In this document: piece after piece, positions 53,323 to 64,000 of the stretch
How positions within the stretch are numbered: position 1 is the first letter of the stretch
Layout: every line of letters begins with the position of its first letter
From: Glandiceps talaboti
Lineage: Eukaryota > Hemichordata > Enteropneusta > Spengelidae
NCBI RefSeq assembly: GCF_964340395.1
Contig: NC_135567.1
Location: 9,821,984-9,885,983 of the forward strand
DNA length: 64,000 nucleotides
Reading direction: 5' to 3'
Made by a program: the position numbers and the translations under genes
The notes under the pieces: generated by a model
Told to the model about the DNA's origin: nothing
The model's database searches: none
Seen by the model: only the letters and a program-made list of their open reading frames with translations

Positions 53323-53670
53323 ATGTTGGGTTCTTATATAGCGCTTTCCCACTCAGTGCTCAAAGTGCTTTAAATTACCCCTGGCTCGGATCAGAATGGC
53401 ACAACGGCCCGTTAGCCTTCCTCAACTCCCCGGGGAGCATACAATCCATTGCAACCATTAAGCGTATAGGATTAAAGCGTTCACATTGCAACCTACATCC
53501 TATGAGGTCCCCAATTATACAGCTGGTTTGTCTGAGACACAGTCGTGGTTCAAGTCTTGCCCAAGGACTTTAGCCACTCAGAAACAAACAGCAGGCAGCA
53601 ACAGGGCTCGAACGTGCAACCTGTAGATTCCAAGCCGTTCACGCGAACCATTCACCCATCGTGACTCCAC
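53323..53670 (-). mobile_element. tRNA-derived SINE, copy in duplication A2
   Basis: Orthologous position to 34205-34556 within the duplication, so it was inserted before the duplication. The head with A and B boxes lies at the right end (minus-strand 5' end). Confidence 0.8.
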
Positions 53671-54262
53671 ATGTCCATGATTAGGCATACCGGTACCAGA
53701 CTAGCTAGTACTGTTGTGTTTAAAGTCTACTTAAGTATAGTCTTCTTGTACACGTAATTCAATAGCACGACTGTCGACTTCGATTCTTAGTTACTAAGCT
53801 GAGTGACAGCCTTTATTTAGTCTAGTATTTTTCATTTAGTGTATTTACAAACACTTAAAGTCTTAATTATTTTGGTTGTAACATAGTATCACTATGAGTT
53901 ACGTGAATTGATTCCTTTTAACATTTAAAGTTTTTCAATATTAAACATGTTCATTATAAGATCGAATCTCAGCCTGGAATGTGATTACACAACAATGAAA
54001 GCAGAGTTCGTAGACAAATCATCACACCCAGAATATCACTTACAGACGAATTTGAAATTCGGAGAGAATCGTTATCCACAATCTAATCTACTCAAAGAGA
54101 TCATTTAGCTCGGAGTCAGGTCAACATGACCGACAAACATAATTGCAATATTTAGGGGAGATCAATACCTTGACCTTACGTGCTTAAAAGTAACATAGTG
54201 CCTAATAAGGTACAGGAATCAAGAGAATCAGTGATTTTGTAATTTCCAACGTCATACATGTA

Positions 54263-54395
54263 GTGGCTTTATTGCAGGTTGTCCATGCTCATTTCCGTTT
54301 CGTTTTGATATGGGATGGGACCGTCTCAACCAATCTTGTGTACATGAATACGACACCAGAAACGAGAGCATTCCACCAGGAGAAAGCCGTAGAGT
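54263..54395 (+). CDS. Candidate exon, unknown product (copy A2)
   Basis: Frame MALLQVVHAHFRFVLIWDGT, VSTNLVYMNTTPETRAFHQE, KAVEC, then a G-rich microsatellite. Differs from 35145-35275 at two residues (Tyr/His and Met/Thr) over about 43 codons, besides the first residue. Confidence 0.3.
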
Positions 54396-54435
54396 GTGGT
54401 GGTGGTGGTGGTGGTGTGGGGGGGGGGGGGGGGGC
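54396..54435. repeat. (GGT)n/G-run
   Basis: GTGGTGGTG followed by about 15 G residues. The A1 copy has a (GT)n and G run at the same place. Confidence 0.85.
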
Positions 54436-54933
54436 AATTTCTCTTATTTGACTATATTCGTATATGTGCCACCCTTTGAAGTGTATTTTCTAGACGTATG
54501 TTCTAAAATGTGTTCTGGTGTCTTTGTGCTGAGATTCGATCTTATAATGAACATGTTTAATATTGTTTTCTTCTTCGAGATGAAGAGTCTGAAATAGGGT
54601 CTACTGTACATTACTTTTCGATTTTGCTTTGTCTGAAAGGTGGTCCACCGTCATTTACCAATCATGATTAAGCTATCTATTGCATTGGGTAAAACGTTGA
54701 AATGCACAAATCTACGCAAATTAACTTTATTTGCAGAAAAGAACTTCGTGTACTGAAGTATACGAAAGTGTATACTATTATGAAATCTACTGAATCTATA
54801 GTTCCATAGACTAAACGTCTTGTTATGCACACTGTAGATTTTAGGTATTCTTTACGTTCACGTATACGTGTGTCCTGCCATTGTTAAATGTCTCTCTTTG
54901 TTATCTTATCACTTAATCTAGGAGCTAGCAATT

Positions 54934-54986
54934 CGGGCTTTCTTCCGAGATGAGTCGATTATCATATCGTATCGGAAGAAAGCCCG
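54934..54986. other. Perfect 15-bp stem-loop
   Basis: CGGGCTTTCTTCCGA and TCGGAAGAAAGCCCG are perfect arms around about 23 nt. An imperfect version is at 36505-36556. A related GAAAGAAAGCCCGAAC word occurs in the centre of the fold-back element near 4370. Confidence 0.8.
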
Positions 54987-55030
54987 GCATTGGAAGTGTT
55001 CCGGTCTGTCGTACCTGCCTATATCGCCAA

Positions 55031-55215
55031 TGTTGTGTCTATGTGCGTGTGTGTCTGTCAGCCTGTGTGTGTGTTTGTGTGTGTCTCGCTGTGTATGTAT
55101 GTGTGTCTGTGTGTCTATGTGCATGTGTGTGTCTGCCGGCCTGTGTGTGTGTGTGTCTGTCTGTATGTATGTATGTATGTATGTATGTATGTATGTATGT
55201 ATTATTATTATTATT
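55031..55215. repeat. Compound GT/GTAT/ATT microsatellite
   Basis: GT-rich imperfect repeats, then GTAT units, then ATT units. The ATT part is the 3' tail of the minus-strand LINE fragment that follows. Confidence 0.9.
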
Positions 55216-55685
55216 ATTATTATTACTTTATTATCCCTCACGGGGAAATTTGTCTTGCAACAACACAGAAAAGCATACATATAATCTTACACATTAAAGT
55301 AGTACTAAGAACAACAAAAGTACGAAGACAATAAAAACTGTGTAAAAGACTACATAAAAACATTCACATTCCTTTACTTCTTACATTCTCTGGTTAAGTA
55401 TTCTGATGGCAGAAGGTACGTAACTGAGCCGAGCACGACGTGTTCTCAAGGATAAAATTCGATACCTGCGACCCGAGGGAAGCATCTCAAAATACTGAAC
55501 TAAGGCATGGGAAGGGTCATTGGTAATTTTTGTGGCTTTAACAAGTGCTCGTTTTCCATATAATGATTTCATGCTTTTACATTCAGTTCCACATATTTTA
55601 GTACAGGTATTGACAACTGTCTGTAATTTGTTAACATTTGAAACAGTCAACCCACCAAACCAGCTTAGAAACGAAAAGGAAAATG
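55200..55685 (-). pseudogene. 5'-truncated CR1/L2-like LINE: C-terminus and 3' UTR
   Basis: Minus-strand frame of about 100 codons: FLSWFGGLTVSNVNKLQTVV, then DPSHALVQYFEMLPSGRRYR and LSYVPSAIRILNQ, stop. DPSHPL...LPSGRRYR...VPTAIRLLN is the signature end of CR1/L2-type LINE RT proteins. The 3' UTR contains CAAGACAAATTTCCCCGTGA followed by (AAT)n. Most of the element is missing upstream, where a GTAT microsatellite starts. Confidence 0.8.
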
Positions 55686-55837
55686 TATGTATGTATGTAT
55701 GTATGTATGTATGTATGTAGGTATGTATGTATGTATGTATGTATGTATGTATGTATGTATGTATGTATGTATGTGTGTTTGTCTGTCTGTTTGTGTGTGT
55801 GTCTCTGTCTGTCTGTCTGTCTGTCTGTCTGCCTGCC

Positions 55838-55892
<55 letters not shown>

Positions 55893-55893
55893 G
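55686..55893. repeat. Compound (GTAT)n/(GTCT)n microsatellite
   Basis: Precedes C3 exactly as 41201-41866 precedes C1. Open frames across it are artefacts. Confidence 0.95.
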
Positions 55894-57125
55894 TGTTTGT
55901 TGATTTGGTATATTAGATGATTAGACGTCAGAATTTCATATAGGCATATTAATTTTAAATTGAACATATTCGGTGTTTGTCAGGTGAAGAAACATCTGAT
56001 ATTAATCATTACAAGTGTATTTACTATAAAAAACACATTTATTACATGTAAAAGTTAAGCATTTCTAAGTTGATAACGTGACTAAACTAGCCAGTTTGGA
56101 GTTAAGACCAGTAGACTAGGTACAAGTTGTTTGGCGTAAACAAACATATTTGCATTGAAATACCAGACACATACTTGACATGGATTGATCTTTTGCCGTT
56201 TTATAACCATTGTGCCGTTTTATAACTCTTATGTGATCATAAATGTCAGAAATCAGAAAATATCACCAACTACACTGGTATGTGTATTACTTGTTAAATT
56301 TGCACTTCTACACTTGTATGTGCGTTTGTTCATTGGTGTGTACTGTTTGCCTTATTGACAGGAAATGGCAATTCATCGGTGACAATGGTAATAAGAAAGT
56401 ATTAGAACATAGTGTTTTGCAAATCGTCATTACCTATTTATAGCGATGAGGCTTGTTAAGGGAAATAAGAGGAACCCCCACACCAGTATGTAAATTATTC
56501 AATATGATGACGTATGACCTCGTACCAGTACGTGTGCTATACACTCACTAGTAGTAAAAAATTACTTCCAGTACTATAGTTCAAATCTGTACTGTTATGC
56601 TTCTCAGGCTTACGGTTGGCTACTTTCCTTTTAGCGCCTGTCTAATAGGATTATAAAATAGTTCAGATTGCGAGTTGGAAGAGATTTGAATACATTTGCA
56701 TTTAGTTCAGAATATATTCATGAGTTCAAACGGATAGTAAACAAATGCATATGAAAATCTACCTAACTTGATATTGTCTTGTGTCTCTGGGCAATATTGA
56801 TGGTAAATTAATGTTTCATCGCTACGCCAAAATAAAATATTAACATTGAGCAATGGTACTAGCATGGAGGTAGTCTTTTCTACCTCCATGGTACTAGTGT
56901 TCGATTCAAGGCATATACAGTATTTAGTTTACCCTATGAAGGGGGTGGGGGTGTGGGGGGGGGGGTGGATACTCACATCTACATACATGGACATGCACGA
57001 CATGTACAACTACGCTAGCATGTATAAGTTGGCAAAAGCTAAACATGTCTATCAGCTGATCACATGATCTACAAAGTTTATAATAAGCACACACAGATCA
57101 AAATGTTTAGCATTGAGTTTTTGAT
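55893..57125. repeat. Low-copy repeat block C, copy C3
   Basis: Closely matches C1 from TTGATTTGGTATATTAGATG through the hairpin and on to about 57125, where a LINE fragment begins. No gene was recognised. Confidence 0.78.
56855..56898. other. Conserved repeat-family hairpin, copy 5
   Basis: Identical in arms and loop to the copy at 42823-42867. Confidence 0.75.
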
Positions 57126-57129
57126 CTGG

Positions 57130-57475
57130 CATGGGCGATCTAGTGTGATATGAATGCCCACTGATGGTTAGACTGAAATGATCGGAACGATAACTAGGGG
57201 CACTACCGTTCACCACTTTATATGCATGATTTAGTTTTAGTTACTCAACTCATTGTTCCATAGGAAGCCACCCCAGATGTTTGAAGTGTGTGGAAGATAT
57301 ATGTATTAGTGGATGCAAGTTTAACACAAACCTGATCAGTTTATTTTGGGAAAGTTGTAGCTTTGATTTTATGCGACGGGTCAAGCTTCTGTACCAAAAG
57401 GAACATGCGTAGTCATAGTGACATTGAATAAGGGTTGAAGACACAAATGTCCTGGTGTCAAAATCCGAAAAATTA
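57130..57475 (-). pseudogene. Decayed LINE fragment: RT thumb and C-terminal region
   Basis: Minus strand: VSSTLIQCHYDYACSFWYRS, LTRRIKSKLQLSQNKLIRFV, then HLGWLPMEQ, stop, VE, stop, LKLNHAYKVVNGSAPSYRSD. This is the classic (H/S)xDYACxxW...LQxxQNKxxR region after the LINE RT domain. Both stops are TGA/TAA where CGA and CAA would be expected (C to T changes). Confidence 0.78.
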
Positions 57476-58124
57476 AGATTTGTGATATAGGAATTTCAGC
57501 TGGCAATTGAAAATTGAAGTGCGCCATCAACGATGAGGCTAGGCAAACAAGACTAGGGGATTCCCCATATCAGTATGCAAATTACTCAATAGGATGACAA
57601 TATAAGTATATGACCTCATATCATGACACCATTCTCCACCTAAGTTAAGTCCAAACTCCACGTCCACCTGACAGAAAAAGCCACTAATAACGTCTCCAAG
57701 AGTCGACGATTTGAGAGGGTGTGTAGAAGGACAAGTAGTGCGAAGGCTAACAATAAGAATTCGTTCAACATGATATTTCGATATTGTACAACCATTCAAC
57801 AACTTTGAATTGCGCATCTTGATTTTTGCATATGATATGCCATAGTCTTCACATCGAATTGCGAAAGACAAATATGAATGTGGTCTAAGAAGTCTTAGGA
57901 TAGTGAAAAGAGTTTGGGATCAGTTGAGTTACCAACTTTACTAGCACTAAAATATGCAGCAACTTAGTCCTGCTTGCATACGGAATAAGTCCAAACCGTG
58001 CGCACCCTCTGCAGGACTAGCATAGCACCAACTACAGTGGTATGTCTATTACTTATTAATTTTGCACTCCTATGCTTGTATGTGTGCGGGTTCGATGGTG
58101 TGCACAGTTGGCCTTGTTGACAGG
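57476..58124. repeat. Low-copy repeat block D, copy D1
   Basis: Matches 62530-63140. Contains CGATGAGGCTAGGCAAACAA, GACTAGGGGATTCCCCAT and CAGTATGCAAATTA. It is interrupted on the right by the Harbinger-like element at 58128. Confidence 0.75.
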
Positions 58125-58127
58125 TAA

Positions 58128-60859
58128 GGGAGCGATCAGTTTTTACGGCCGGGGGGTGGGCCGGTGACTTTTTGTTCATGTTGTACTTAAAATAGTGACC
58201 TTCCCTGCAATTCATCCACAGAACAATCCACCTGACAAATAACCAATCCCCCTGAAAAATAAAAAAAACAACACAATGACCCCCCATCTGTTGACAAGAA
58301 ACACTCTTTTTGTTCTTGCAAAATACACTCTATTCTCAAAGCATAATGCCGCACACTGCATAGTTAATTTTACATGTTAAATTTTCAGTAATTTGAAGTG
58401 TATCTGGTAAATTGCTAACCAAAATCCATTGTTTCACATGTATAAAGCTCTTTAGATAGGAACCCTATGAGAAGTATGATTGTCTGTTGACGGACCTACT
58501 AAATATTCATGTTTTAGTAACCAAAAGTTCTAGGATATCTCTTAGATTGAGTGAACTATTAATATTGATTAATTCAGCTAATTATCAAGTACAATCTTAT
58601 AAATGGAGATAATATACTTGTAAACCCATGTCAATAACTGTCACACATAATGATGTACTTCCATCATATAATGAATTGTTTACATCATATAAAGATGTGT
58701 TCACATCACATAGTCAATGTATTGTTTTCTTTAGACTTAACACAACTGCGGCTTTCCATACATGTACACGTTTGCACTCCTCAAGGCACTTGTTTGTCCT
58801 GTTCATAATTGGTACTGACTCAAAATCCCACCCCCCATTCATTGACCAGACTGCTAATTTTAACCAAAATATTTTTTGAAAGGTGTTGAATAATGAAATG
58901 TGATAAATGTCATTGGTTTCAAAATAGAAATTGTAAAATGTCATTAAAATGTTTTCTGTACTGCAGCAGTTTCTAAACTAGATTACTAATTCAATTCACT
59001 TGCTATTGGCTATATTGTCCAGTATATTGCTGGCAACATGATAGCCTTGAAAATAAATACATTCTAATAACAAGGAAATGTAATATTATGATCTGCTGAC
59101 AAGATTGTACTTGCAGTATACAGTCACTCAATGTGGATACTAGATATTCCAGGGGAGATGTAAAATCTAATTTTCCTCATAACTTTGAACCGTGTCAGTA
59201 CTATAGAAGTCCTGGCTTCTAGATCATCATCAAACAAATATGTGTTTATAACTTTGTTTATCAGCCATTCACATATTAAATATATATTCTCCGAGAATCC
59301 GATTAATATTGTGTTCACCTTGGAATATATTTCTTTCTTTGTAGTTTATGGTGTAAAACAATAGCAAGAGAAAGGGGGGGGGGGCTTCACATGTAGCCTG
59401 GTAACATGTATTAAACTTTGTGATGGTCACAGGTATCAGAGAAGAAGTGAAACACAAACACTGAAAAGTAATTTTTGATAAGACATGTAGTTCGTACTAT
59501 AGCTATGCAAAGTAACAGTTCAATAGTTTGCACATGTATGATAAATCAACACAATAGGGGTGAGATCAGTAGGTAAAAAAAAACATTCTTTTAGTAAGGC
59601 CTCAGAATCCCTTCCCCATCCCCTTCTAACTAAATTGGTAAAATTGTTGTACACAGCACTATCAATTTCAAATCAGTATGTAGTATTATGTAGTGCTATG
59701 AATACAAAGCCAGTATGTAGTGAGGAAAAATAGCTCTTTTATTGGCACAATAAATGTATTTTAGTGCCATTCATAACATTTTTTCCCCCATTTTTCAATC
59801 TGACAATTTTTAGAATTGTTTGTATTGGGGTACAAAACAGATTTCAATAAAAGACCTCCTCTCACCCCCACTCAACACTAAAAGAATTTAGTTTTTACCC
59901 TACATTGAACTATTGATCTCAACCATAAATCAATTTGGGACTTCTAATGGAGATGATTGTAGTTATCATACATTAGATGTACAAAAATATATAGGAACTA
60001 GACTAACTATATACATGGACATTGAATAACCAACATCTAGACACAGGCTGGGTCAGGCACTTTCAGTCACAGTGTTTGCCACATATTATTTCAAAGTGTC
60101 CTAAATTGGTTATGTTTGTGCACAATTCCACATGTTCGGGTCAATGAAGGAACATATTTTAGAGCCAGTAAATCTTAAGGTATTTCATTTCTTATGTGTT
60201 ACATGTACAGCTACACTAGCAAGTTTTTCTACCACAAGATGACACAATGCAACTCATGGCATGCAATAGCGAGAAGTCATTTCTAACAAATACTGTTGCT
60301 TAAAGGTGGCCATGGTGCAGTGTTGTGATGCCATACCATATGTATTGGATGTATCAAGAGACAGAGTTTTTGTTATATTTGAATGTATATTTATAGCTAT
60401 TTGTTTATGGTTTATTTTATGTACATACATTTTTTGTTTAATAGCTTGCACAGCACCCGCAAGCAACAGCATAGCGGCTCAATGACTAGTATGCATGCAT
60501 GTCCTATATACTATGCGATGTTTTTTGATGGTTTTACCCAAGGATCCATCGTGGTACAATGACTACACATTTGCGTTCTATGTACAAAGTGCAATCTCCA
60601 TGCCGAGACCGCTATCTATGATATCATTGTGAGGCAGCCGCTCACAATTGAATCTACCCAGCTGTGCGAGTTTAGGGGCTTTGGCCGAGTTATGCTATTA
60701 AATGTATGAACATTTAAGTAGAGCGTGGCTCATGATTTTGTTTAGTTGAAAACAAGGTGACTTCGTAAAAATGATGACCCCCCTTCTTTGAGTCCCGAAT
60801 GAAGGTGACCTCCCCTCTCTGATTTGCCGCCCCCCCGGTCATAAAAAATGATCGCTCCC
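58128..60859. mobile_element. PIF/Harbinger-like element, 2.7 kb, non-autonomous, TAA target duplication
   Basis: Left end GGGAGCGATCAGTTTTTACG and right end, in reverse complement, GGGAGCGATCATTTTTTATG, followed by G-rich stretches. TAA flanks both sides (58125-58127 and 60860-60862). The flanks outside look like the two halves of a C/D repeat unit (TTGACAGG... and GGCAATGGTAA...), so the insertion split a repeat copy. No transposase-like frame was found. A smaller MITE is nested at 59557-59925. Confidence 0.7.
59557..59925. mobile_element. Nested MITE with ATA flanks
   Basis: GGGGTGAGATCAGTAGGTAA at the left is mirrored by TTGATCTCAACC at the right. The inner parts, ATTCTTTTAGT and ACTAAAAGAAT, are also inverted. 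ATA lies on both sides. Single ends of the same family are near 46462 and 61075. Confidence 0.6.
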
Positions 60860-61074
60860 TAATAGCATCTCATTCATGGCAATGGTAATTTAAAAAACTA
60901 CTAGAATATAATGATATGCAAGTCAAAATGTTGACGTCATTATATATTTACAACGATGAGGTTGGGTAAGTGACATAGAGGAACCCTCACACCAGGATTT
61001 CAATATGACGACTTTTGACCTCGTACCAAAACGTGTACGGTACACTGATACAATTGTCTTTAGAAACACCCTTA

Positions 61075-61123
61075 GGGGCGAGATCAGTAGTTCAGTGTAG
61101 TAAAAAAAACTAAATTCAAGAGG
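61075..61123. mobile_element. MITE end (GGGGCGAGATCA family)
   Basis: GGGGCGAGATCAGTAGTTCA, then GTAGTAAAAAAAACTAAATTC, matches the end of the nested MITE. The partner end is missing. Confidence 0.5.
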
Positions 61124-61634
61124 ACGACATTGCCGAAATAGTAAATATTCAAATGTTGGTCCATAACACTTGCATGAAGTATCTCATTGGCTAACTTCAT
61201 TTAAGGAAACGCATTGGTGATTTTCCGTAGGCTGTAGGACGAAGGAAATATCTGGCTAAAAAATCTAAAACCGTGATTGACCGTTCATCTAGTGTCCTAT
61301 ACAGCCGATAATCAGCCTTTGAATCAATATAAATGAAGGGGTTTTATTTTTATTTATTAATCTTATTTGTACTGGGTATTTCTTTACGTATATAAACACT
61401 TGTTTCCCTAGTAGTCCAGTGAAGTCCATCTCTCATGGGATCAATGTTAAATGCAAAGTATGATGCAAACAAGCATTTGGTACCAAGGGTCTCTTTTCGA
61501 TGCTACAAATAGAACTATCCCTTTCTAGGTGTAAGTAAATCGAGGTGTTTCTTCCTGGTATTTTTGTGTTTGGGCGGCACTTGTAAATTTAATAAAAGTG
61601 GGCAAAATGCAAGCCGTCAGTGGGGTAAATGTAT
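61124..61634. other. Unique sequence, nothing recognised
   Basis: No exon, repeat or hairpin was supported in this stretch before the tandem duplication. Confidence 0.4.
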
Positions 61635-61651
61635 TCCTAATTCCCAACTCT

Positions 61652-62160
61652 CGCAGTTGTGCAAGTCGCAGGTCGCAGTTGTGCAAGTCGCTGGTCACAG
61701 TTGTGCAAGTCGCAGGTCGCAGATCGCAGTTGTGCAAGTCTCAGGTTGCAGTTATGCAAGTCAAAGTTTGCAGTTGTCTAAGTTTTAGGTCGCAGTTGTT
61801 CAAGTCGCATGTCGCAGTTGTGCAAGTCTCAGGTGTTAGTTGTGCAAGTCGCAGGTCGCAGGTCGCAGTTGTGCAAGTCGCAGGTCGCAGGTCGCAGTTG
61901 TGCAAGTCTCAGGTCGCAGGTCGCAGTTGTGCAAGTCGCAGGGCGCAGGTCACAGTTGTGCAAGTCGCAGGTCGCAGTTGTGCAAGTCGCAGGTCGCAGT
62001 TGTGCAAATCGCAGGTCGCAGTAGTGTAAATCGCAGGTCGCAGTTGTGCAATTCGCTGGTGGCAGTTGTGCAAGTCGCAGGTCGCAGTTGTGCAAGTCGC
62101 AGTTCGCAGGTGGCAGTTGTGCAAGTCGAAGGTCGCAGTTGTGCAGGTCACAGGTCGCAT
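61652..62160. repeat. 22-bp minisatellite, first array
   Basis: Unit GTCGCAGTTGTGCAAGTCGC plus AG, with an optional extra GTCGCAG (7 bp). About 20 units. All six frames are largely open because the unit has no stop and is not a multiple of three. Confidence 0.93.
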
Positions 62161-62189
62161 TTCGTAATCGGATTTCCATAATAAACACA

Positions 62190-62367
62190 GTTGCATTCGA
62201 TATTTTGTCTAAATTAAAAATCCAATGTGCCATCATGCTGAATTGCGATGCAGATATCAAATGTACACGTCAAAATATTGGCGCTGTTGTGTCTACATCA
62301 TGTTGGAGTCTGTTATAATGGTTTATTTAATATCACCAGACGAGAAATTGCGATTTTCCTAGCTATG
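62190..62367. repeat. Dispersed repeat related to 29449-29630
   Basis: Contains TATTTTGTCTAAATTAAAAA, GCGATGCAGATATCAAATG, TCAAAATATTGGCG and AGTCTGTTATAATGGTTTAT. A second copy lies in the tandem duplicate at about 63710-63886. Confidence 0.6.
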
Positions 62368-62530
62368 AATTAGTGGATGCAAGTTTAACACAAACCTGAT
62401 CAGTTTATTTTGGGACATTTGTAGCTTTGATTATGTGCGACGGGTCAAGCTTCTGTACCAAAAGGAACATGCGTAGTCATAGTGACATTGAATAAGGGTT
62501 GAAGACAACAATTTCCTGGTGTCAAAATAA
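62368..62530 (-). pseudogene. Decayed LINE fragment (same family as 57130-57475)
   Basis: Near-identical to 57305-57475 (shared CTGATCAGTTTATTTTGGGA and GGTCAAGCTTCTGTACCAAA). It lacks the more C-terminal part present at 57130-57300. Confidence 0.75.
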
Positions 62531-63140
62531 AAAAAATAAGATTTGTGATATAGGAATTTTAGCTGCAATTGAAAATTGAAGTGCGCCATCAGCGATGAGG
62601 CTTGGCAAACAAGACTAGGGGATTCCCCATACCAGTATGCAAATTATTCAATGGGATGACAATATAAGTATATGATCTCATATCACGACACCATTCTCCA
62701 CCTCAGGACAGTTGTAGTCGAAACTCCACGTCCACCTGGAAGGAAAAGCCACTAACGTCTCCAAGAGTCAACGATTTGAGAGGGTGTGTAAAAGGACAAG
62801 TAATGCGAAGGCTAACAATAATAAATCGTATTTCGATATTGTACAACTTCGACAACTTTGAAATTGCGCATCTTGATTATTGCATATGATATGCCACATT
62901 GTTAACATCGAATTTCGAAAGACAAATATGAATATGGTCCGAGAAGTCTTACGATAGTGAAAAGAGTTTACTAGCACTAAAATATGCACCGACCTAGTTC
63001 TGCTTGTATACAGAATAAGTCCAAACCATGCGCACCGTCTGCAGGACTAGCATAGCAACAACTACAGTGGTATGTGTGTTACTTATTAATTTTGCCCTCC
63101 TACGCTTGTATATGCACGGGTTCGATGGTGGGCACGGTTT
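62531..63140. repeat. Low-copy repeat block D, copy D2
   Basis: Matches D1 (57476-58124): GCGATGAGGCTTGGCAAACA, GACTAGGGGATTCCCCAT, CAGTATGCAAATTATTCAAT. It then passes into the second unit of the tandem duplication. Confidence 0.75.
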
Positions 63141-63164
63141 GCCTTTTCCTAATTCCCAACTCTC

Positions 63165-63680
63165 GCAGTTGTGCAAGTCGCAGGTCGCAGTTGTGCAAGT
63201 CGCTGGTCACAGTTGTGCAAGTCGCAGGTCGCAGATCGCAGTTGTGCAAGTCTCAGGTTGCAGTTATGCAAGTCACAGTTTGCAGTTGTCTAAGTTTTAG
63301 GTCGCAGTTGTTCAAGTCGCATGTCGCAGTTGTGCAAGTCTCAGGTGTTAGTTGTGCAAGTCGCAGGTCGCAGGTCGCAGTTGTGCAAGTCGCAGGTCGC
63401 AGGTCGCAGTTGTGCAAGTCTCAGGTCGCAGGTCGCAGTTGTGCAAGTCTCAGGTCGCAGGTCGCAGTTGTGCAAGTCGCAGGGCGCAGGTCACAGTTGT
63501 GCAAGTCGCAGGTCGCAGTTGTGCAAATCGCAGGTCGCAGTAGTGTAAATCGCAGGTCGCAGTTGTGCAATTCGCTGGTGGCAGTTGTGCAAGTCGCAGG
63601 TCGCAGTTGTGCAAGTCGCAGTTCGCAGGTGGCAGTTGTGCAAGTCGAAGGTCGCAGTTGTGCAGGTCACAGGTCGCATT
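63165..63680. repeat. 22-bp minisatellite, second array
   Basis: Same unit as the first array. It has the same variant units in the same order for most of its length (for example CAAGTCTCAGGTGTTAGTTG), with local gain or loss of units. Confidence 0.93.
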
Positions 63681-63886
63681 TCGTAATCGGATTTCCATAA
63701 TAAACACAGTTGCATTCGATATTTTGTCTAAATTAAAAATCCAATGTGCCATCATGCTGAATTGCGATGCAGATATCAAATGTACACGTCAAAATATTGG
63801 CGCTGGTGTGTCTACATCATGTTGGAGTCTGTTATAATGGTTTATTTAATATCACCAGACGAGAAATTGCGATTTTCCTAGCTATG

Positions 63887-64000
63887 AATTAGTGGATGCA
63901 AGTTTAACACAAACCTGATCAGTTTATTTTGGGACATTTGTAGCTTTGATTATGTGCGACGGGTCAAGCTTCTGTACCAAAAGGAACATGCGTAGTCATA
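63887..64000 (-). pseudogene. Decayed LINE fragment, second tandem copy, cut by window end
   Basis: Identical by eye to 62368-62480. Confidence 0.75.

Larger units (their letters stand above)
50108..55030. repeat. Segmental duplication, copy A2 (pair of 29690-36605)
   Basis: Collinear with A1. It lacks the palindromic insertion and the solo LTR, and retains about 430 bp (51010-51455) missing from A1. It includes a SINE (53323-53670), two exon-like segments and the stem-loop at 54934. Homology ends at GCCAATGTTGTG, where a microsatellite begins. Confidence 0.8.
61635..64000. repeat. Tandem duplication, about 1.51-kb period, runs off the window
   Basis: TTCCTAATTCCCAACTCTCG occurs at about 61634 and 63146. 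The order minisatellite, CGTAATCGGATTTCCATAAT, 29-kb-type repeat, LINE fragment is then repeated. The second unit is incomplete at the window end. The period shifts from 1512 to 1519 bp across the minisatellite because unit numbers differ. Confidence 0.9.

Noticed and set aside
42815-57067. Short frames starting MS(N/E)GTSMEVVFSTSM in three C-block copies
   Set aside because: They overlap the conserved hairpin and a variable poly-G run that shifts the frame. Similarity is explained by duplication of the DNA, with no sign of protein constraint.
61598-63700. Frames of 143-208 codons with CASRRSQLCKSQ repeats
   Set aside because: The 22-bp minisatellite has no stop codon in any frame and is not a multiple of three, so long frames arise by default.

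Overview
The window is nuclear DNA of an invertebrate animal. The evidence is spliced genes with GT-AG introns, a multi-domain ankyrin/Roc/COR/Death protein of metazoan type, non-LTR retrotransposons with 3' (TAAA)n or (AAT)n tails, a tRNA-derived SINE, many MITE-like elements and abundant di- and tetranucleotide microsatellites in AT-rich DNA. A marine invertebrate with an expanded ROCO/DAPK-like gene set (lophotrochozoan or non-vertebrate deuterostome) fits, but I cannot name the species. No rRNA, tRNA gene, CRISPR or bacterial operon is visible.

Layout. 1-9.6 kb: gene-poor, with a possible retroelement relic, a 1.79-kb fold-back transposon (3195-4984, 6-bp target duplication) and a PIF/Harbinger-like MITE (5532-6273). 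9.6-26.8 kb: the one convincing host gene, plus strand, at least 21 coding exons. Fourteen exons each encode exactly one 33-residue ankyrin repeat in phase 0-0. Two exon types (A and B) mostly alternate. Seven further exons encode a linker, a Roc GTPase domain (P-loop, DxxGQ, SRAD), a COR domain and a Death-domain-like C-terminus. The start codon and any upstream exons were not found. 26.8-29.7 kb: AT-rich, repeats only. 29.7-36.6 and 50.1-55.0 kb: two copies of a segmental duplication that differ by discrete insertions and deletions, including an ~1.6-kb near-perfect palindrome and a solo LTR in the first copy. Both copies carry two exon-like segments whose differences fall mainly at third codon positions. 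37.6-41.2 kb: a LINE on the minus strand with an uninterrupted 1121-residue endonuclease/RT frame, 5'-truncated at a microsatellite. 41.8-46.3 and 55.9-57.1 kb: copies of a low-copy repeat with a conserved hairpin. 57.1-64 kb: decayed LINE pieces, a 2.7-kb Harbinger-like element, and a tandem 1.5-kb duplication carrying a 22-bp minisatellite that runs off the window.

Functionally, only the ankyrin-ROCO gene makes a coherent story: an ankyrin recognition array in front of a Roc-COR GTPase switch and a Death adaptor domain, as in DAPK-type ROCO proteins but with no kinase domain seen. The array looks recently expanded. Exons B4 and B5 are identical, flanking introns are shared, and variation sits at positions usually exposed on ankyrin repeats. 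Everything else is mostly mobile DNA and its duplicates. All identities were judged by eye.
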